Shown: positions 17,096 through 24,624 of the stretch, one piece after another
How positions within the stretch are numbered: the stretch's first letter is position 1
Layout: the number at the start of each line of letters is the position of its first letter
Made by a program: the position numbers and the translations under genes
From: Bacteroidales bacterium
GTDB taxonomy: Bacteria; Bacteroidota; Bacteroidia; Bacteroidales; P3
Assembly: GCA_017561155.1 (NCBI GenBank)
Contig: JAFZDP010000034.1
Span: 25,170 to 89,169 of the forward strand
Length of the DNA: 64,000 nucleotides
Reading direction: 5' to 3'
Notes under the pieces: generated by a model
What the model was told of the DNA's origin: nothing
The model's database searches: none
What the model saw: only the letters and a program-made list of their open reading frames with translations

Positions 17096-18334
17096 ATGAA
17101 TAATATACGATGTTTGTTTGGGCTGATTTTAGTTTTGTTAGGGCTAAATACCGTTGCGCAAACCAAGGTAATAGAAAATCCAAATATCCCGAAGATTGAA
17201 AACAGTATAAGTGAATATGTATCGGTAGATACTATTTTGTCATTTACCAACGAGGTGGCGGTAAATCGCTCATTAAAAAGTTGCAAATGGGAAAATGAAA
17301 TTGTTTTTACCAACTTTAACACTAATAAAAATTCCGACACCATTGTAATATATAGGATAAACATAGTTGATGCCAACGTAGATACATTTTATGTTTATGA
17401 AAAAAGGATAAGAGAGCGAATGAAATCTGTTTATAGTTCATCGTTCGATGCAATAGCTTATAATGGAAGTAAGATTGTGCTTAATTTGTATGATGAATTA
17501 TATGTATATGAGTTGGATTCAAATAATAAGCTGAATAAAATAGGTAAATATACTGTAGCGGAAGATTTTAGAGAGATGGCTTTTTTGAACGATAGTGTAC
17601 TGGTGTTTGTTCAAAACTACTATTCGGCATCGCCTCAAACAGCTATTTATCTATATGATATGTTAGAACATAAGGTGATAAACAAAATATTTCCACACTT
17701 TAATACCCCTCTACTTTCATTCTTCTCACCACAAAAAAACTTTGACATTTACGAGAATAGGATACTTTGGGCTAACCGTGGGGAATATTCTTTTTTATTG
17801 TTTGACAGAGACTTAAAGAAGTTGGACAGTGTATCGGTTGTCAATAAAAATTGGAAACAACTTTCAAATAAGACAAAAAGAAAAGCCTCGAAAATTAAAA
17901 AAACACATGCTCCTGATATAATATATTGCTTGAATAAAGGATATAACAATATAGATCAATTGCAATTTGCCTATATCTTGGATACAAATCACATGGCAAT
18001 CGGTGTGCATCGTGCTAAAGAAAATGTGCTTTACATTGATGTGTGGTATCGTATTGGTGGCGAATGGAAAATAAAGCACAACGCTCTTTATGATGATGGA
18101 TTTATGTTCAAACCTGAAAGAGTGATACGTCGAAACACATTGCCATTAGGATTTTTAGGAGGTTCTAAAGTATATTTTATGGACAATAAACTTGTTTCCA
18201 TATCAGACAAAGCGGCTGTAGAAAATCCTATAAATCTCAGTGTAAAAGATTATTTTATGGCACAAAACAAATATCTTGAAGCTAATGAATATTTTGTACA
18301 AATATTTATATATTCCCACACGTTAACTGATTAA
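17096..18334 (+). CDS. Exported beta-propeller-like protein of unknown function
   Basis: A 412-aa protein from the ATG at 17096 (MNNIRCLFGLILVLLGL...TVAQ, a good signal peptide). A TTG five codons upstream gives a poorer start. The mature protein has recurring strands such as VYEKRI, LYVYELDSNNK, SPQTAIYLYDMLEHKV, YSFLLFDRDLKKLDSV and FAYILDTNHMAI, in the style of the 6-bladed propeller proteins common in Bacteroidales. No exact family can be named. It is followed after 4 bp by a thioredoxin-like gene, a pairing seen often with propeller proteins in this order. Confidence 0.7.
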   Translation: MNNIRCLFGLILVLLGLNTVAQTKVIENPNIPKIENSISEYVSVDTILSFTNEVAVNRSLKSCKWENEIVFTNFNTNKNSDTIVIYRINIVDANVDTFYVYEKRIRERMKSVYSSSFDAIAYNGSKIVLNLYDELYVYELDSNNKLNKIGKYTVAEDFREMAFLNDSVLVFVQNYYSASPQTAIYLYDMLEHKVINKIFPHFNTPLLSFFSPQKNFDIYENRILWANRGEYSFLLFDRDLKKLDSVSVVNKNWKQLSNKTKRKASKIKKTHAPDIIYCLNKGYNNIDQLQFAYILDTNHMAIGVHRAKENVLYIDVWYRIGGEWKIKHNALYDDGFMFKPERVIRRNTLPLGFLGGSKVYFMDNKLVSISDKAAVENPINLSVKDYFMAQNKYLEANEYFVQIFIYSHTLTD

Positions 18335-18338
18335 ATTT

Positions 18339-18845
18339 ATGAGATATACAATAGTTGTAGCAATTTTATTTTTCTTGAACATGGGAATGGTATATCCTCA
18401 AAACCATTTGAAAGTTTATAATATATTGGGACAAGAGATTACCTATAAGCCCGATGCAACGAATATAGTAATATGCTACAATACTACCTCATGTCATGCA
18501 TGTATGGAACTTTTGCTGCATTGTTGTATTGAAATTAGACGGCAAGATACATCTGTAAATCTTTATGTTCTCTTAGAAGGCTCCAAAGATATAGGAGTAA
18601 TGAGAGCTTCAACAACATCTCTTTCAGGTTATATGCCGAGAGATGAAAAGATTGAAGTGGTTTACGATTTAAATCCGATTAAGCGAAAACGCTACTTTAG
18701 CAAATATCATATTTCAATGTCTCCGTCGGTACTGATATTTATGGATAATAAAAAAACAAAATATATCTCATATGAAGAAATGTTTGGGAAGTCATACGAT
18801 AAAAACAAGATAAATGCCTTGATATTAAACCAAATCGGGTATTAA
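18339..18845 (+). CDS. Exported thioredoxin-like protein with a CxxC motif
   Basis: A 168-aa protein with a signal peptide (MRYTIVVAILFFLNMGMVYP). It has a redox-like motif TTSCHACMELL (CHAC, about residue 51) after the strand NIVICYN, the place where thioredoxin folds carry their active site. The later SMSPSVLIFMDN holds the strand with a following Pro (SPSVL) typical of the fold. It is shorter than TlpA proteins. It starts 4 bp after the propeller gene and is surely cotranscribed. Its likely role is in thiol redox or lipoprotein maturation at the envelope. Confidence 0.68.
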   Translation: MRYTIVVAILFFLNMGMVYPQNHLKVYNILGQEITYKPDATNIVICYNTTSCHACMELLLHCCIEIRRQDTSVNLYVLLEGSKDIGVMRASTTSLSGYMPRDEKIEVVYDLNPIKRKRYFSKYHISMSPSVLIFMDNKKTKYISYEEMFGKSYDKNKINALILNQIGY

Positions 18846-18879
18846 AGATAAGTTCCAATAAGAAACGCAACTTTTTTAG

Positions 18880-18887
18880 TATCTTTG
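18880..18887 (+). promoter_or_regulatory. Bacteroidetes -7 promoter element (TATCTTTG)
   Basis: TATCTTTGCAAAC lies 95 bp before the second paralogue, the same distance as for the first copy. The promoter was evidently duplicated with the gene. Confidence 0.65.
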
Positions 18888-18981
18888 CAAACTAAAATAT
18901 GTGATATTTTATCGAAGAATTGAATGCTAATAATTTGACTTGTAGTGAAATAATTAATATGTAAAATTAAAAATTATAGAA

Positions 18982-19509
18982 ATGAAATTTAAGTTTTTTT
19001 CTTGTTTAGCTTTTATGAGCTTTATATGTGTTGGCTTAGCCAAGGAACCTATTAAAATTTTGAATATTTACAAAGAAGGTGGTAGAAGTTTTTTAGGTAT
19101 AACAGAACCAAGGTATGATAAAGTTGATTTTGCAACTGTAATATCTCATGAAAAGTGTCCTTATACGGGAGAAGTTTATGAGCAACATACCTCAACTTTG
19201 ACTTGTATAGGACCTGGAGATATTAAGTGTCGAAAAAGTGTTGCGGAGAAAGGTTTTAAATACAATGGCGTAACTATTTCAGAAGATGTATTCGTAGAAA
19301 CCATGAATTCACTGGTGGACGAAATAGATGAAAAGTTAGTGAAGAAAGAAAAAGAAGGAAAAGTTGTCAAGAAAATATCGGTGGTAGCGGATAATAATGA
19401 GCAATTTATTTTTTCTTTTATTGCCACTTGGGAAAATGGAAATGAAGAAGGAAATGCTGATATACAGATAGTAGTTTATGATATTACTAAAGACATTGAG
19501 GTGTTTTAA
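18982..19509 (+). CDS. Exported protein of unknown function, paralogue 2
   Basis: A 175-aa protein, near-identical to the product of 16532-17062. Differences cluster at the signal peptide and in one surface-like patch: VDFATVISHEKCPYTGEVYE against VDFETKIERRQCPYTGEVYE, and TCIGPGD against TCLRPGD. The three cysteines are kept. A degenerate form of the same terminator hairpin (AAAGACATTGAGG / CCTTATGGTCTTT) spans its stop codon, and a lipoprotein gene follows 33 bp later. Confidence 0.75.
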   Translation: MKFKFFSCLAFMSFICVGLAKEPIKILNIYKEGGRSFLGITEPRYDKVDFATVISHEKCPYTGEVYEQHTSTLTCIGPGDIKCRKSVAEKGFKYNGVTISEDVFVETMNSLVDEIDEKLVKKEKEGKVVKKISVVADNNEQFIFSFIATWENGNEEGNADIQIVVYDITKDIEVF

Positions 19510-19542
19510 AACCTTATGGTCTTTCTTTAGGTAGTTTTAGTT

Positions 19543-19866
19543 ATGAAAAAGATTAAGTTTATTTTAATGGTTTTATCTATACCATTGTTAGTATCTTGTG
19601 TAAAATGTATATCGGGATATTGCGAAGAATCTCCACAAGAAAGTAAGATTTATTTCCGTGATGCCCAGAAATATGGTATTAGTTTAGCGGACTTCTCATT
19701 GTCTAAAGAACATCCACTAACGGAGCATGAATGTTTTTCTATTGAAGAAATTAATTGGCGAACATTCTTTAGACATAATGGTGTAGAAGTGCTTAAAGAG
19801 ATGAACAGCGTTTTGCCAACGAACGAGACCCCTCAGTTCATGGAGAACATTTTTTATTATTTATGA
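19543..19866 (+). CDS. Small lipoprotein, possibly truncated by a frameshift
   Basis: A 107-aa protein with a lipoprotein signal (MKKIKFILMVLSIPLLVSC). The mature part is polar with two more cysteines near the N-terminus (VKCISGYC). No family is recognised. The end, NIFYYL, runs across a CATTTTTTATTATTT tract, and the next frame (19863-20042) overlaps by ATGA and continues as a tryptophan-rich peptide. A one- or two-base slip in that T tract would join the two into a lipoprotein of about 165 residues. Confidence 0.65.
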   Translation: MKKIKFILMVLSIPLLVSCVKCISGYCEESPQESKIYFRDAQKYGISLADFSLSKEHPLTEHECFSIEEINWRTFFRHNGVEVLKEMNSVLPTNETPQFMENIFYYL

Positions 19867-20042
19867 ATAGTAATAAAGAAGTTGTTTTGGCGTGGGATTT
19901 AAGAGACACCACTCAACGTTGGGCAGATGAATCGTTATGGACTATGGATTCCTCAACAAGAGTAGTCTGTTGCGACCATATACAAACACAGTATTTCAAT
20001 GTATACCATTTCAGTGATGAAGATTTTGAAGCACAGCAATAA
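19863..20042 (+). CDS. 59-aa small protein, or displaced C-terminus of the preceding lipoprotein
   Basis: An open frame starting at ATG 19863, overlapping the previous stop by 4 bp (ATGA), and ending at TAA 20040-20042. It begins MNSNKEVVLAWDLRD and contains three tryptophans and a VVCCDH motif. The overlap allows translational coupling. It has no signal peptide, so as a separate protein it would be cytosolic; as a frameshifted tail it would be exported. It is followed closely by a terminator. Confidence 0.55.
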   Translation: MNSNKEVVLAWDLRDTTQRWADESLWTMDSSTRVVCCDHIQTQYFNVYHFSDEDFEAQQ

Positions 20043-20059
20043 TCAAGTGCTTGTTTGCA

Positions 20060-20101
20060 AAAACTCCCCAAGGTTTAATGTAAGCCTTGGGGAGTTTTTT
20101 T
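20060..20101 (+). terminator. Strong rho-independent terminator
   Basis: The stem AAAACTCCCCAAGG / CCTTGGGGAGTTTT is followed by TTT. It ends the exported-protein module and separates it from the convergent HU-HIG genes. Confidence 0.9.
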
Positions 20102-20138
20102 ATTTTTGGGGCTAAGCAGGCAAAGGTCTTTTATTTGT

Positions 20139-20573
20139 TTACTCTTCGTCGCTTTCCGAGGTCTTCTTTTTATGCTTACGTCCTCTTACTTCGGAGTTTA
20201 TCACTCTTAGCGACATTTTGCTCAGTGCCTCCGTCAGCTCGGCACGGGGATAGTAGGTGATGCCTTTGTTGGTGATGGTTTTGGCGGTGCATTGCTCTTT
20301 GGTGTCTACACTTTTGGCGGTTATGTTGGGATGCAAAGTGCCCAACGGGCCAAGGTCGACGGGGTGACCACTCGACAGTTTTTCTTCTACCACGTCGGCA
20401 AAGTGCCTGATGATTAGTTCGCTGTCGGCGGCACTGAACGTGCTGGCGGCCTGCACTCCCTCAAGAATTGCTTCGTGGGTTGTGTTGCCATAGTTCACTC
20501 TGTGTATCGTATATTGTTTTTGCCCTTTTTTGGCTCCAATGGCCATTTTCAGCCACACTATTTGCATGTCCAT
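20139..20573 (-). CDS. HU-HIG family DNA-binding protein, gene 3 of 3
   Basis: A 144-aa nucleoid-type protein of the Bacteroidetes HU-HIG (Bvu_2165-like) family. Motifs are AKKGQKQYTIHRVNYGNTTHE, the DNABII-like helix VVEEKLSSGHPVDLGPLGTL and an ITNKGITYYPRAELTEAL arm region, with a basic tail (RGRKHKKKTSESDEE). It binds DNA as a dimer by family. The start codon lies 2 bp after the stop of the preceding HU-HIG gene, so translation is coupled. Confidence 0.85.
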   Translation of the reverse strand: MDMQIVWLKMAIGAKKGQKQYTIHRVNYGNTTHEAILEGVQAASTFSAADSELIIRHFADVVEEKLSSGHPVDLGPLGTLHPNITAKSVDTKEQCTAKTITNKGITYYPRAELTEALSKMSLRVINSEVRGRKHKKKTSESDEE

Positions 20574-20575
20574 AA

Positions 20576-20995
20576 CTATCTGTTTTCTTTAGGATTGATA
20601 TATTCGGTCAGATCGAATTTTTTCATTTTGACCTCTTTCACGCTTTCTCTCAACTGACTTTCGGGTCTGAAGCCGGCGGTAATGTTTTTTACACAATTTT
20701 TCAGCGAGGCGTCTTTCACGTCGTCTACCGTTTTGCATATTACTCTGGGGTAAAACGTTCCCAATCCGTTTACTCTCACACCGTCGCCTGCTATCAGATG
20801 ATATTTTACTTCTTCGAGCAGAGCTATCAGAAAACCTTCTACTTCGCCGGCACCGATGGTGGAGCGATATGCTATCTCTTCGGCAATTTCTTTTGTCGAA
20901 CACATCTCTTCTTTTTTCAGCGTTGCTATCCATTTCTCGTTGCCGAGAATTTTTCGTTGCCGTGGTTCGTAGGTGAAATATTTATTTTTTGCCAT
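20576..20995 (-). CDS. HU-HIG family DNA-binding protein, gene 2 of 3
   Basis: A 139-aa protein, second in a three-gene tandem array. The DNABII-like core reads IAEEIAYRSTIGAGEVEGFLIALLEEVKYHLIAGDGVRVNGLGTF, followed by the arm region KNITAGFRPESQLRESV. The N-terminus is KYFTYEPRQRKILGNEKW. The sequence is well diverged from its two neighbours, so the array is old rather than a recent duplication. Confidence 0.85.
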   Translation of the reverse strand: MAKNKYFTYEPRQRKILGNEKWIATLKKEEMCSTKEIAEEIAYRSTIGAGEVEGFLIALLEEVKYHLIAGDGVRVNGLGTFYPRVICKTVDDVKDASLKNCVKNITAGFRPESQLRESVKEVKMKKFDLTEYINPKENR

Positions 20996-21011
20996 GACTT
21001 ATATTGTATAT

Positions 21012-21449
21012 TTATTGTGCGTTTTCTTTGTTGTTGTTTTTACGATTTATTGCCGACACTATGCGTTTGTCGGCCAGTCTTACACCTGCCTTTTGCACGC
21101 CTTCCATCAGTCGTTGTGTGGGGCGGAAGTTGATGCCCGTACCCGTGATGGAAAATTGGTTTACATCGTCGGGGCTGTCTACGGCTTTGGCTTTGAGGCA
21201 TGGCGAAAAAGTACCCAGCGAGTTCAGCTTCACTATATCGCCCTTTGCCAAGTGGTTTTTTATCACATGCTCCATGTTTCGCAACACCATCAGCACATCG
21301 CCTTCCGAAGCTGTGCATGTGGCTGCCACTTCTTCGGCCAAAATGTCGGTGTCTATCACGTTGCCTCGTGCCACTTTGGCCACATAAACTTCTTTTACCG
21401 TTCCGTTTACGTTCAGCTTGCGTTTTAGTTTGTAATATCCTATTGCCAT
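21012..21449 (-). CDS. HU-HIG family DNA-binding protein, gene 1 of 3
   Basis: A 145-aa protein from ATG 21447-21449 (MAIGYYKLKRKLN), the canonical family start; an upstream extension is not credible. Core motifs: LAEEVAATCTASEGDVLMVLRNMEHVIKNHLAKGDIVKLNSLGTF, then ITGTGINFRPTQRLMEGV. Heads the three-gene operon. Upstream of it lies an unusual palindromic repeat region (21511-21807) that may carry its control sites. Confidence 0.87.
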   Translation of the reverse strand: MAIGYYKLKRKLNVNGTVKEVYVAKVARGNVIDTDILAEEVAATCTASEGDVLMVLRNMEHVIKNHLAKGDIVKLNSLGTFSPCLKAKAVDSPDDVNQFSITGTGINFRPTQRLMEGVQKAGVRLADKRIVSAINRKNNNKENAQ

Positions 21450-21510
21450 AAATGCTTTCTTTGTTAGCTTACAACAGTTTTTCCTAAAGCCCGAAACATC
21501 TTTTGCCGAC

Positions 21511-21807
21511 TTCGGAAACACTTTTTACTTTGTTCTAACGACATAGTGTAGAAAGTATTGTATACATAGTGTTAAAAGTGCTGAAAATATAGTATCGAAA
21601 CTGTTGTAGCAATTATTTGCAAGTGCCACAGGCATTACATGCAAGTGCCATTGGCATATAAAGCGAGTGCCACTTGCGTTATATGCAAGTGCCACTTGTA
21701 AATCATCTCTGCAGTAGTTTCTATACTATCATTACAGCACTTTCTATATTATTATTACAGCACTTTCGATACTATCATTCTCGAACAAAGTAAAAAACGT
21801 TTCCGAA
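21511..21807. repeat. 300-bp imperfect palindrome with nested short tandem repeats
   Basis: The outer arms TTCGGAAACACTTTTTACTT(TGTTC) at 21511-21535 and their inverse at 21783-21807 match at 23 of 25 positions. Inside, the motif AGTGCTG..AA.ATAGTAT.GAAAC occurs once on the left and, inverted, in tandem on the right (ACAGCACTTTC with TATACTATCATT, 21715-21778). The centre (21619-21700) has four units of about 22 bp built on GCAAGTGCCA. No gene fits the region. It may be an operator array or a protein-organised site. Confidence 0.7.
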
Positions 21808-21858
21808 CAAACGAAAAACTATTTCCGAAGGAAGAGAAAATCGATTTGGCCTGACAAA

Positions 21859-21891
21859 AAAAACGGCATCGCAGTGCTACGATGCCGTTTT
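21859..21891 (-). terminator. Terminator, probably the original one of the C69 dipeptidase gene
   Basis: A perfect 12-bp stem, AAAACGGCATCG / CGATGCCGTTTT, lies next to the orphan copy of the dipeptidase 3' end. It would have followed that gene before the R-M cassette was inserted. Confidence 0.75.
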
Positions 21892-21904
21892 GGGTTATAA
21901 ATTG

Positions 21905-22001
21905 TTTGTGGACGGGCGTTTACCAGCGTCCGTCGAAGGTGGTCCAGATAAGGTCGCCGGTTTCCCATGCTTTGTCTACTGCTGTGTTTCCGCAGGTGTT
22001 G
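21905..22001 (-). pseudogene. Orphan 3' end of the C69 dipeptidase gene (left copy of a 97-bp direct repeat)
   Basis: The 97 bp match 24528-24624 at 95 positions, including the final 26 or so codons (…ETGDLIWTTFDGRW and stop). The copy ends abruptly at GTGTTG, where unrelated sequence begins. Together the two copies flank the R-M cassette in direct orientation. Confidence 0.92.
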
Positions 22002-22130
22002 AAACAAATAAATTATTCACAATATGTATCTAATTCACTTTTTCTTTGTAATTTTGCAATTGAAAAGTATTGAAATATAATTTTCAATATCCAATTAATT
22101 AGATAGTTATTTATAAAAGCGAATTGCAAA

Positions 22131-23018
22131 ATGTCAAAAGCAAAACCTTTCATCAAATGGGTTGGCGGCAAAGGTCAACTTATAGAACAACTCGAAGCAT
22201 TGCTTCCAGCTGACTTTTCGGAAAGGGAAAATGTTAGATATATAGAGCCTTTTGTAGGCGGAGGAGCTATGCTCTTTTATATGTTGCAAACGTATCCTAA
22301 CATAAAGTCGGCAGTTATAAACGACATCAACCCTGAGCTTACGCTATGCTACCGCATGGTGCGAGACAATCCCATTGAGTTGATAAAATCGTTGTCGGAA
22401 ATACAAAAAGAATATTATTCTCTTGAAACAGAAGAAAACAAAAAAGATTTTTTTCTTACTCAACGTGAAAAGTTTAATTCTAAAACGCTCAATGAAATAG
22501 ATAGTTCTACATTGTTTTTCTTCTTGAATCGTACATGCTTCAATGGCTTGTATCGAGTAAACAAAGCCGGCAAGTTCAATGTGCCTTTTGGTAAATATTC
22601 AACTCCCAGTATTTGTGACCCTACTACAATTTATGCCGACAGCAAATTGTTGCAAAATGTGGAGATAATGACAGGCGACTTTGAGCAGACCTTTGAAAAA
22701 ATAGAAGGAAATACATTTTTCTATTTCGATCCACCCTATCGTCCGCTAAGCAATACTTCGAGTTTTAACAGCTATGCCAAAGAAGATTTTAATGACGATG
22801 CACAAATACGATTGAAATTTTTTTGCGATAAATTGAATAGGCATGGTATAGATTTTATGCTTAGTAACTCAGACTGTAAAGGCAAGGATGAAACCGATAA
22901 TTTTTTTGACAAGCTGTTTGAGGATTACAAAATTGCAAGAGTGTGGGCATCAAGAAACGTAAACGCAATAGCATCAAAAAGAGGTAAACTAACAGAAATA
23001 GTAGTGGGTAATTATTGA
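22131..23018 (+). CDS. DNA adenine methyltransferase, DpnM/Dam type
   Basis: A 295-aa D12-class (alpha) N6-adenine methyltransferase. The N-terminal SAM-binding motif is KPFIKWVGGKGQLIEQL (residues 5-21) and the catalytic motif is FYFDPPYRPLSNTSSF (about residue 200). MTYs of this class in such cassettes methylate GATC on double-stranded DNA. It is followed after 52 bp by a nuclease gene and then by a second adenine methyltransferase, the make-up of DpnII/MboI-type systems. The cassette lies between direct copies of the dipeptidase 3' end. Confidence 0.92.
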   Translation: MSKAKPFIKWVGGKGQLIEQLEALLPADFSERENVRYIEPFVGGGAMLFYMLQTYPNIKSAVINDINPELTLCYRMVRDNPIELIKSLSEIQKEYYSLETEENKKDFFLTQREKFNSKTLNEIDSSTLFFFLNRTCFNGLYRVNKAGKFNVPFGKYSTPSICDPTTIYADSKLLQNVEIMTGDFEQTFEKIEGNTFFYFDPPYRPLSNTSSFNSYAKEDFNDDAQIRLKFFCDKLNRHGIDFMLSNSDCKGKDETDNFFDKLFEDYKIARVWASRNVNAIASKRGKLTEIVVGNY

Positions 23019-23070
23019 TAAAGTATTTAAACATAGAATTTATTTGTAAACTAATAAAGGAGAAGATATA

Positions 23071-23607
23071 ATGATACAAGGAGGAGTTGGAGGAGGAAAT
23101 ACCCAAACAGGGCTAATATATGAAGCAGAAGTAGATTTGGCCACTTTTTTGAATACTCAAAAAGGATACAAAGTTGTAGGAATGAACGTTCTTTACAATG
23201 AAGAACTTGTTGGGAATATTTTTAAGAAGCATGATTTGTATAAATTCCTAAAACAAAAAAATGTTGATTGGAAAAGATATTTATCAAAGAAACTTTTACC
23301 AGACAATTGTATTTACGTAATTGTAAATAACACAATAAATATTATCGAAGTGAAACATCAAGAAGTTAATGGTAGTGTTGATGAGAAATTACAAACTTGC
23401 GATTTTAAGAAAAAGCAATACACTAAATTGTTCTCAGAACTTAATTATAGAATAGAATTTATGTATATATTGTCGGATTGGTTCAGAAAAGATTGCTATA
23501 AAGATACTCGTGATTACATTATAAGTGTTGGATGCCGTTATTACTATAATTATATACCATTGCAAGAATTAGGTTTACCTGTGCCAATCAGTGAAAACAA
23601 TGATTAA
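23071..23607 (+). CDS. Putative type II restriction endonuclease (PD-(D/E)XK-like)
   Basis: A 178-aa protein between the two methyltransferase genes. A candidate nuclease core reads LPDNCIYVIVNNTINIIEVKHQE: an acidic residue, a hydrophobic strand and E-V-K, the PD-(D/E)XK pattern. The N-terminus is GGGNTQTGLIYEAEVDLAT. It is much shorter than DpnII (about 290 aa) and is not recognised as that family. Its position inside the cassette makes it the cognate nuclease, with GATC as the expected site by association. Its end overlaps the next gene. Confidence 0.75.
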   Translation: MIQGGVGGGNTQTGLIYEAEVDLATFLNTQKGYKVVGMNVLYNEELVGNIFKKHDLYKFLKQKNVDWKRYLSKKLLPDNCIYVIVNNTINIIEVKHQEVNGSVDEKLQTCDFKKKQYTKLFSELNYRIEFMYILSDWFRKDCYKDTRDYIISVGCRYYYNYIPLQELGLPVPISENND

Positions 23608-24478
23608 CCCATATTACAAATCATCAAACAGAGATTTTACTCTTTTGCATGGCGACTGTTTTCAGTTGCTTAAAGAGTTCGATTTTAAGTTTAACTGTAT
23701 CTTTGCCGATCCTCCATACTTTCTTTCGAATGGTGGTATAAGTGTGCAGAGTGGCAAAGTGGTATGCGTAGATAAAGGTGATTGGGATAAGGGCAAAAGT
23801 TTGCAGGAAATGATGGATTTTAATATGGAGTGGCTGAGTCTGTGTAGGGATAAACTTAAAAACAATGGCACTATATGGATTTCAGGTACTTACCACAATA
23901 TATTTTCGGTAGCCAATTGTTTAACAGAACTTGGTTATAAAATATTGAATGTAGTAACTTGGGCAAAAACGAATCCGCCACCAAATATTTCGTGCCGATA
24001 TTTTACTTATAGCACCGAATTTATTATATGGGCTCGCAAGAGCGAAAAGAAACCCCATTATTTCAATTACGATTTGATGAAACAGATAAATGGCGACAAG
24101 CAGATGACCGATGTGTGGCATTTGCCTGCCATTGCACCGTGGGAAAAATCGTGTGGCAAGCATCCTACTCAAAAGCCATTAGCACTGTTGGCACGTATAA
24201 TAATGGCATCCACAAAACAAGGCGAATGGGTTCTTGACCCATTTTGCGGAAGTTCTACCACAGGAATTGCGGCTAATTTGTTAGGTCGTAGATATTTGGG
24301 TATAGAACAAGAAGGAGATTTTGTCGCCATGAGTCAAAAGCGACGCGAAGAGTTGAATAATATAGAGATAGTGACTAAATATCGTGCTAAAATTAAAGAT
24401 ATTGATTATCTTGATTCACTTTTACCATTGATGGTATCGGAAGAGTGTGATTTAATGTATGGCGATTTGCCTTTTTAA
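23600..24478 (+). CDS. DNA adenine methyltransferase, DpnA type
   Basis: A 292-aa beta-class N6/N4 methyltransferase. The catalytic motif lies near the N-terminus (CIFADPPYFLSNGGISVQSG, about residues 34-53) and the SAM-binding motif near the C-terminus (LDPFCGSSTTGIAANLLGRR, about 210). KHPTQKPLALL is also typical. DpnA-like enzymes can methylate single-stranded DNA, protecting incoming DNA. The ATG at 23600 is inside the nuclease gene's last codons; a GTG nine bases upstream is an alternative start. Coupled translation with the nuclease is likely. Confidence 0.9.
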   Translation: MINPYYKSSNRDFTLLHGDCFQLLKEFDFKFNCIFADPPYFLSNGGISVQSGKVVCVDKGDWDKGKSLQEMMDFNMEWLSLCRDKLKNNGTIWISGTYHNIFSVANCLTELGYKILNVVTWAKTNPPPNISCRYFTYSTEFIIWARKSEKKPHYFNYDLMKQINGDKQMTDVWHLPAIAPWEKSCGKHPTQKPLALLARIIMASTKQGEWVLDPFCGSSTTGIAANLLGRRYLGIEQEGDFVAMSQKRREELNNIEIVTKYRAKIKDIDYLDSLLPLMVSEECDLMYGDLPF

Positions 24479-24493
24479 TAAATCGATAAACAG

Positions 24494-24530
24494 AAAACCC
24501 TTTTGCTGACATCATAGCAAAAGGGTTTTT
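24494..24530 (+). terminator. Terminator of the R-M cassette
   Basis: The stem AAAACCCTTTTGCT / AGCAAAAGGGTTTT with loop GACATCAT. Its T tract runs into the right copy of the 97-bp repeat. Confidence 0.88.
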
Positions 24531-24624
24531 GTGGACGGGCGTTTACCAGCGTCCGTCGAAGGTGGTCCAGATAAGGTCGCCGGTTTCCCATGCTTTGTCT
24601 ACTGCTGCATTTCCGCAGGTGTTG
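24528..24624. repeat. Right copy of the 97-bp direct repeat
   Basis: This copy forms the functional 3' end of the dipeptidase gene. It differs from 21905-22001 at two adjacent positions (CA against TG). Confidence 0.92.

Noticed and set aside
21619..21780. Possible CRISPR array
   Set aside because: Units of about 22-23 bp are spaced closely without unique spacers and vary in sequence. The region is an imperfect palindrome, and no cas gene is nearby.
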